Below, piece after piece: positions 52,501 to 61,500 of a stretch of DNA of 64,000 bases (its first letter is position 1; each line of letters opens with the position of its first letter). The translations under genes and the position numbers were made by a program. The notes beneath the pieces are model-generated. The model was not told the origin of the DNA and searched no databases. It saw nothing but the letters and a program-made list of their open reading frames with translations. Where the stretch lies: the NCBI GenBank assembly GCA_963971305.1, contig OZ020303.1, positions 46,674,106 to 46,738,105 of the forward strand, read 5' to 3'. This stretch comes from Arcuatula senhousia. Lineage: Eukaryota; Mollusca; Bivalvia; Mytilida; Mytilidae.

Positions 52501-55500
52501 AAAAGATCGATGTCAATAAACCAGCCCAGTTTTTTATACAGGCTTTCAAACATTGAGGAAATAATTTTGTTTTTACTTCTACTGGCACAGAAAGTCAGTA
52601 AAAATGGCTTCTAAATACTTTATTTATCCCTGAAAGCATTCAGAATACGATAAATCAAAGTCATTTGCTAAAAAAAAAAAAATTTTAAAAAATCCTGACC
52701 TTATGAAATGATGTTACAGGAAACACACAATTTTTTTTGGGCCTCACTTAAGTGTGTCCATCTTCCAACATTAGAATTTCTCTTTATTACTTAATTGCTT
52801 CTTTCTTACCTCTAACAGCCTTGTCCATTGTTGATCTTGTAGATGGGACTCTTGTAAGAATAATTCTATGGCTGTATCAGGATATCTCAACAGAAACTTC
52901 ACTAATGGATCTCTGAATGGACTACCAGCCTGTAAAAAGATTTTGTTTTAAGCTTCATGTTCATAACTATAAATTATGCAAACATTAGACATATGTATTT
53001 TGAGGGAAATTCCTGTTTTTTATAATACTTTTTAAAGATCTTTATATTTTGATTTACATTGTATTGTATCTTTTAAAAATCCTACAATTGTAATAAAATA
53101 TTCATACTTTGAAAAATATGTCAAAATAAAGGATCAATTTATACTCTCATCTTACAATTTTTGCAGGGTTAAATTTTTGAAAGAGAAACCCTCTGTGTTA
53201 GGGATTTTTTCTCCAATGTGTAATTATTCTTGCTCTGTTCCAATAAAATAACATAAGAGTTTAAGTCAATGATGTTGTTTTAGTAGATTGCGCAAAAATA
53301 ACCCCCATACAAAACTTTCTCATTTTGCATTATTAATTTTACCTCCAGAAACATTCCTTTCTCCCCATGCAATGTCAGAACAACCAGAGGTTCTATCAGC
53401 TTCTGACTAGCTGCTGGGATCATGTGGAATATGTTGATGATGGAAGCACAAGTCTTTAACTCCTGTAAATCAAAAACACATATAAACAGAGTGGCCTTGT
53501 GGCCAAAGGCTACACAATTTTCACAAGGGCCATGCATCTTTGCTTTTAAGAATTGGATTCATTGTAGAAGATTTCTAAAATTTAACCTTCTCGCTACAAA
53601 TCCAAATTTTTTTTTTCACCACTTCTACTTCAATCAAATGACAGGCATTGAAATTTTATGCAAAATATGAGTTTGTATGATTTTATATAACTGATTGGAA
53701 AGCACTTTATCTGCAGGAATTACATGGAATTTCAGAAAATGAAAAAATATGTCAAAGTCTATATGCTGATTAAATTCTTACCATAAATAAAATTACAGGC
53801 CTGACAACTTTTAAAAGTACTCACATGGGCTTATAGAATGCCTGTTTTTTTTTAAGCGACAATAATTCCCCTTAAAATTTTCTAATTATAAGCCCTTTGA
53901 GGAAAAAGGCCCCCTCTATTCCCCAATATGGGTGGTGGAGTAAAGAAAAAATTGCTTTAATTCTGGAACAGCCCTTACATTTTTTTAGCTAAGAGCTGGG
54001 ACCCCTTCATAGGGAAAGTTGTCAAGCCTGCAGTATAAACTAGGTTAGGATACATACACTACTTACCTGACCTATAACCTGACCATTAGCCTTACTCTGC
54101 CCACTCTTCTGACTGATGGCAGCTACTTCTAACCATTTCTTAAGGTGAGTCTGTAACAAGAGTCATTAGGTTCTGTTTCATTAAAAGATTTTTATATAGA
54201 TGAACAAAATTTTAGAAGCGTTCTATAAGGAGAGCAAAGCGAAACTCATAAATGTACAGAATCTGGAGTTAGCAGCTGTACCTTACCATATCCAATATCT
54301 ATTTCAATCCTATATTCTACATACATATACACCTCAGCTAAGTTTCAAAAGAAAAACTATTCACACAGTTTCTCATTGAATGTATTAAGGATAAGCTAGG
54401 TATACCTACCAATAACTGCTCACAACAGTACACATTTACTCATTGAATGTATTAGAGAACAGTTAAGTAAACCTAACAACAACTGCTCAGACAGTTTCTC
54501 ATTGAATGTATTAGGGAACAGCTAAGTAAACCTACCAGTAACTGCTCACACAGTTTCTCATTGAAGGTGTTAGGGAAAAGCTGAGTGATGTATGATAATC
54601 TTTTGATGACGTTGGAGTTAAGACTTCTGTGGTCCCCTAAAGTCAACAGTAATGGTCTGATGGCCTGGTGTACACTCTCCATATCTATCTGACAGCCTGA
54701 TATAAACTGAAAACAGAGAAAAGAACTAAATATTTTTTTTCTAAAGTAGTTTTGTATATTCTTTATATATTTTTATCAAGGATTTAATCAAAGCTTCTTC
54801 ATTTACCTTTTTATATCAAAACTGAAGACATAGTTTATACAAAAAGTATTAATGGCTCTGTGAAAATGATATTAAAAGAACACAAAGTGAAAGTAGGCAA
54901 CAGTTTATCCAAACAAGAGGCTCCCAGGAGCCTGAATCGCTCACCTGGTCTTAATGTCAACCCTTTAAAGACTTTTGTATAGCTAAATGAGCTGAATGTT
55001 TAAGCAATAAAAAGCTTTTCTCTATCTGCAATAGTTTTCATTCCAAAGCAAAAAACACTATTTTTCACCTTTGAGGGGCCATAACCCCTTAAAGGGGTCA
55101 TCTGACAACTTCAACCCTAAAAAAGACTTTTGTAGAGCTAATTAAGCTGAACATTTAAGCAAGCAACATCTTTTCTCTATCTGCAAAAGTTTTCTTTCTT
55201 TAGGCCAAAAACACTATTTTTTGCCTTTAAGGGGCCGTAACCACTATAAGGGGTCATCTGGCAACTTTGACCCTATGGAAACTTTTGTAGAGCTAAATGA
55301 GCTGAACATTTAAGCAAGCAACAGCTTTTCTCTATCGGCAATAGTTTTCATTCCATAGGCCAAAAACACTATTTTTTGCCTTTAAGGGGCTGTAACCCCT
55401 AAAGGGGGTCATCTGACAACTCCGACCATATGGAGACTTGTGTAGAGCTAAATGAGCTGAACATTTAAGCAAGCAACAGCTTTTCTCTATCTGCAATAGT

Positions 55501-58500
55501 TTTCATTCTATAGGCCAAAAACACTATTTTTTGCCTTTAAGGGGCTGTAACCCCTATAAGGGGTCATCTGACAACTTCGACCCTATGGAGGCTTGTGTAG
55601 AGCTAAACGAGCTGAACATTTAAGCAAGCAACAGCTTTTCTCTATCTGCAATAGTTTTCATTCTATAGGCCAAAAACTCTATTTTTTGCCTTTATGGGGC
55701 CATAACCCCTATAAGGGGTCATCTGACAACTTTGACCTTATGGAGACTTTTATAGAGCTAAATGAACTGAACATTTAAGCAAGCAACAGCTTCTCTCTAT
55801 CTGCAATAGTTTTCATTCCATAGGCCAAAAACATGAAAAAATGCTATTTTTCACCTTTAAAGGGCCGTAACTCCCATAAGGGGTCATCTGACAACTTCGA
55901 CTTAATGAAGACTTTTGTAGAGCTTTTGATGCTGAAGCAGCAGCGTGGCATCAGATTTCATCTATCTCTTATACTTTTTGATTTACAAGCCAAAAACAGT
56001 AGTCTGACCCCCCTGGTCTATTTTTAGCAACGGCGGCCATGTTTTTTGACGAATCAAAAATCCCCACATCAGTTCTGTGGGGGATACCCTAAAGTACCAC
56101 CAGACCAAATTTGGTTTGAATCTGTGCAGCCGATTCAGAGGAGAAGAGGTTTGAAGAAAAGTTAACGACGACGGACGACGACGACGACGACGACGACGAC
56201 GGACGACGACGACGGACGCCAAGTGATGGCAATAGCTCACATGGCCTTTGGCCAGGTGAGCTAAAAATCAATGTCAATATACAAGATTTTCTAAAACAAA
56301 AAATCCCAAATACACTTATTAGAATAAAAATAATTATTGCAATGAATGTGACCCGGTTTAGGGTCTAAAATGACAAATGTTAAAAAAAATATATAGTTAT
56401 GACTATCTCAAGTTAAAACACTATAAAACATACCTTCTTCATACAGTTATGAGCCACTTCTTGTAGATCTGTACTGTTACTATTCAGAGCTTTGTATAAA
56501 ACATTAAATATCTTCTCCCTTCTATTGGCAATGTAATGACAAGCAGCAAGTGCACCTGAAATAGTTAATACAATTTAATGTAATTCAGTAATATGATGTC
56601 CATTTTTTATATTTAAGTGGAACACTTCACATATCCTCATAGCTGCATGTCAAATCTTATGGTGTTTTTTATTGAGTGAAAGCAAAGAGATATTTAATAG
56701 GAAGCAGTACCAAGGGTCTGGAAATGGTCATATTTGCCGGACATGACCGAAATTTTGTCCTAAATGACCGAATAAAAATTCTCCTAATCGGACATTTTAA
56801 AATTTTATTGTAAGCATTTTTTGCTTATCGGTCATATAATTGTTTAATTATCTTCCTGAGCATCCGGTCTTGTGGTCATTAATCTCATAATTAACACCTC
56901 CAGCAGGTGTCAAACAGGTGAGAATAGCCGTGGGGTTACGCTAATTAGATAATTGGTTACACCTGTCTGACCATGGCCACTGTATTTACCTATGGTTAAA
57001 ATTAAATGAGTCAACTCATGTTATCAAATCTGTCCTGAGAAGCCTGTTTTGTTTATTTAGAAATAATTTCTCATTATAATCAGTATTTATCGAAACATGT
57101 GCACACCAAATTTTGTTTACATTTAGATGGTGTTTGATTATGCATGTGCAGAGAAAATATTTATTTTGCAAACTTTCATTCGATGTACAGATTGTTTTGA
57201 TATTAATACAAACAATAATTGTTACTAATTTCATATTTAAAGTCACTTTTCTCATACTTTTTGTACATGTCATTTGATATGTTTATTTTGTAAACAGATT
57301 CAGAACGACTGATCACAATTTATCTACATCCGGGCATCTTACTTTCACTTTCACTTTTTACATGAAACGTGTTTTGTTTATTTAGAAAACATTTTAGAAA
57401 TGTTTAACTACAAACAACCTTTACCATGTTTACCTGAAATAAAAACGTGATCTGGATAGAAAATTCAACATCCAGAATGTAATATACTAACAAACGCTGC
57501 CTTTATGGATTTAAAAGGTGGATATCAAGGGAGGCCAAGGAAAAAAAGGGGGGGTAAACGTTACGTTCATATTTTTATATATTTTATACAGTCCGACAAA
57601 AAATGACCGAAATCAGCTCAAAAAATTTCCAGACCCTTGAGCAGTACATATCATAAAATGTTTACATTGAATTAAACAAAAACAAAACTTTACAATGTTT
57701 TTTTAATTTTGTTAAAGAAAATCAAATAGTAAACATACAAGTAAAATGTATTACATTATCTTAATTATTCATTTATGGAAAAGTCATTTAATCTTCAACA
57801 TTCTGTGTAGGAGAACCTGATCCTCCCATGAAATTTAAGGGAAACAGTATAAAATTTTAAAGGGTGGAAAAAAACTAACATTACAATTTAACTACCACCA
57901 AGTGATTAAATGTGTGCATGCAATTCTAACCACTTGGATACTGATGCAATGAATGGAAAATATTTATGTAACTCATGACAATAAATATAGAAATATACTA
58001 CTTACGAAGAGCACTTTTCCTTAGGGGAACCAGATCAGTGACAGATTTATAACATGGTAGCTTTGTTAAAACTGCATCTTCAGCTTCACATAGACTAAGC
58101 AGCTAAAAATAATGAAAAACATTGAAAAATTAAAATTTTTATCCAAAATTTAAATGTGACTGCAGGATTTTCTTCAGTAATGTTCTATCGTACAAATACT
58201 GTCACAAGTGATATACTCAATTAGATATAAGGTGTCTATCTGTTAAAAGGTTTTAAAGAAAACCATAATTACCTCAGTAAAGAAAACATTGTGTTCCAGA
58301 ACATTAAGGTCGATAGTAAACAGTCTGGGTTCTAGAGTAGTGCAAAAGGTATTCCCATCCTGTAATACAGAAGCAAAGAAATTTTATACTAAGGTTTTTT
58401 AAAACTCTTAATAAAAAAGAATTTAAAACAATATTTGTAATTTAGACAAAGCTAAAATGATTAAACCTTGTTTGTTTTGAAGGCTATCTAAATCTGTCTT

Positions 58501-61500
58501 CTTATTGACTTTTGTTGTCATGACTGTTCTTAGAAGACTGAAATATTATTTTGTATGACTGTACATATTTTTTTTTTTGGTTTTGCCATATGATCCCTTA
58601 CCAAACGTCCTATTTGAAAATTCCTTGTTGGTGCAGGGATTGGGAAGGCAGGGGGCCATGGGCAATGAGCACATAAAAAATGAAAATGGCCCCCTCTCAT
58701 CTAAAAAAAATATACAGAATATTAAGAAATGGCCCCTTGAAATTTTGAATTTCCATTTAAAAAGTGGTAAATGGCCCTTTGCTAAAAATCCTTCCCAATC
58801 CCTGTTGGTGTCTAAAGGTTATAACAAAACTTAGAGGATCAATCTCAATTATCCTAGAGAAAAGACAAAACAAGACAAACATATCATAGAAATTGAAAAT
58901 CGCAATTGTCCTGAATTGGTACAGGCATTTCAAAAGAAAAGGTCTCAGAAAATGTTTTTTGGGAACAAAAATCTTGTTGTAAAACAACTTAAAGAACATC
59001 TTTGTGTGCTTTACCAATTATAAAAACTACCATCCTCATCTAAATTTCCCCCCTTTACCCCTTACCATGAGCCCTATCTGAGCATTGGCTGGTTGGTGTC
59101 TCAGCAGGTGTTTCTTTGGTGGAATCATGTCTTGTAGAACATCTTTGTGTGGTTCCATGATCTCTGTCACAGATCTACCAGTTGAGGAGGCTAAAGTTTC
59201 TAAAGAGTGCATAGCCTGAAACAGAAAAAGAGTTTTAGTCTCTTCATCATTAGAAAATAAAGAAATAATTCATTACCTTCCAAGGTTTCTAAGGTATTTT
59301 GACATGGGTTGCCATTCTATTTCTTTGACCCTAACAAAGCAGAGAGAGGGGTATAATTAAAAAAAAAAACAACTGATAATCCTGATAAAAATGAATAAAA
59401 CAATGGTGGCCTGAAAATTTTTAATTTCTAATTTGCCACTTTTTTGTTTTCTATGGACTGTTTTCTGCACTAATTTTTTTTTTGTAAGCTTTGTTTTTAA
59501 GGACTTTGCATTTCTATCATTTTGTGTACCCATACCATGTAACAAATTTTAATTTAAACAACACAAAATTTTAAGTAAGTGCATGTATGTTTGTAAAACA
59601 AAACCTATATGTAAATATTCTAAAAATTTATTCACCTGTTCTCTGACAATGGTATTAGGAGATGTAATCTGCCTGACAAGTTCATGAGTAACTTCGTGGA
59701 AGGATTTCTTTTGAGCTGCCAGAACGTCGTCATTCTCTTTTGTCGGTTCTATCTTCTGGGAACACTTGGCCAGCATATTCTCAAGGTTGTGTTTGGCTAG
59801 ATCCACAGCCCCACTGGATACCTCCTTAGTCAAATCCATCATGACAAAAAGTAGAGCTTTCAAGAAGGCAAACTGGTGTTCTAAAACCCAGCTTAGTGCC
59901 ATTCTCTCAAACATGAATTTTATAGCTAGACATCTACAAATGCAAAAATTTCAACAAAGAACATTTAAAAGAGGTTTCACATTTTTAGATGACAAACAAT
60001 TTCCCCCTAAATGATGTGTAAGTAATGTAAAACTTCTTTCTTTTATCTTGAAAAAGCTTTTTCTCTATATCATTTTTTTCAACAACCTGATTTGTATTTC
60101 TCAACTACTAATAATTTAAAATAAATTCCTTTCAATTTAAAGTTTATGTTTAATAGTAAAACAAAACATTTCAATATAATGGCACAAATTGTTTTTACTT
60201 ACCCTCCAACCTTGGCATACCAAGCCCTTTCATAACACAGAGAGCACATTCTCTCAACAAGGTATTCAAACGATGGCAATTTACAAGCCTAAAAGGAAAG
60301 GTAAATAATTTAAATAAACATTCATAACTGAGAGATAGAACCAATTTGCTTACTTTCCTGCAACATTATCTTTTCTCATAAAATTATCTTTCTTGCATAT
60401 CCCACCCTAAAAAGTTAAAGTAAATGGATCTGTTTGGCTATCCCTGCCTGAAGCCACAATTACTATTCAAATGCTTATTTTCGAATTAACATGTGTTGAT
60501 CATCTGTTACAGAAGTCAACTTGCGATAAATATCTGTCAATTACCGTATGTTCTCGAGTATAAGTCGATTCGCTTATAAGTCGGACCCCTTTCTCAGCAG
60601 GAAGTTTGAGGTATTTGGCATTGACCCGCATATAAGTCGGAGTCAGAATCAGCTGTTGTATGTGGACTAGAATCATTGAGAAACAAGGAGAAAATTACAG
60701 TTGGCATTCGCCGATACTTATTTGAAATGGACTATACATTTTGTTCACTGATGTTTTAATCTATTTATGATAAATAAATTATATTGTTTTCCTCTATTTC
60801 AGATATCTTGATTAATAAATATGTATTGATAAAATTGTTTGCTTACTTTTATTAAAATAAAGAGAAACAAATCCTGCCATGCCATGTGTTTACATTTCAT
60901 TCCTGTGTATCATTTTAATGTGCCCGTGATTTGTCTGAAAACCTATTTATATTTTGTTAAAGCAATACACTAATGTGTTCATTTACATACTTATTCAAGT
61001 TTATGTAAAGTGACCAATTAATCAAAGTTACACGATTTACTAAATATTTAGGCCTTTAAAATCAATAACTTCAAAGAAATAATTATTTCTTAATTGATTT
61101 CTTGAGTACAGTTCAAAGGTATTGTTCAGATGTCCTATGGCAATTAATTGCTCTCCAGATTAATCATGTTTTTACAACAATTTAATTGTTTGAATTGTTG
61201 TTGACACCTGTCAGATTTACAACAGTTATTTTATACCTGGGGATGTATTGTGTATTGATTTTTCTAATTTTGACATGTACTTGGGGTACCTTTTATCCTA
61301 TGTTTGCATAGAATGATAATTGGGTTTTTAGCTATATTAAAGGAAAGGGAGAATACCCATGTGTAAACAAACAATGCTTTTGATGCTAATTAAAACTTTA
61401 TTTTCGGCAACAATAAACTAAATAAGATTCTTATTTTTATTTCAAACGATTAAATCATTCTATAAATCCTTCTGAAAGGTAAGGGAAGTCTTAATTCTTC

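Noticed and set aside
55983..56277. Poly-Arg and poly-Ser reading frames
   Set aside because: Products of the (GAC)n microsatellite at the end of the family A element.
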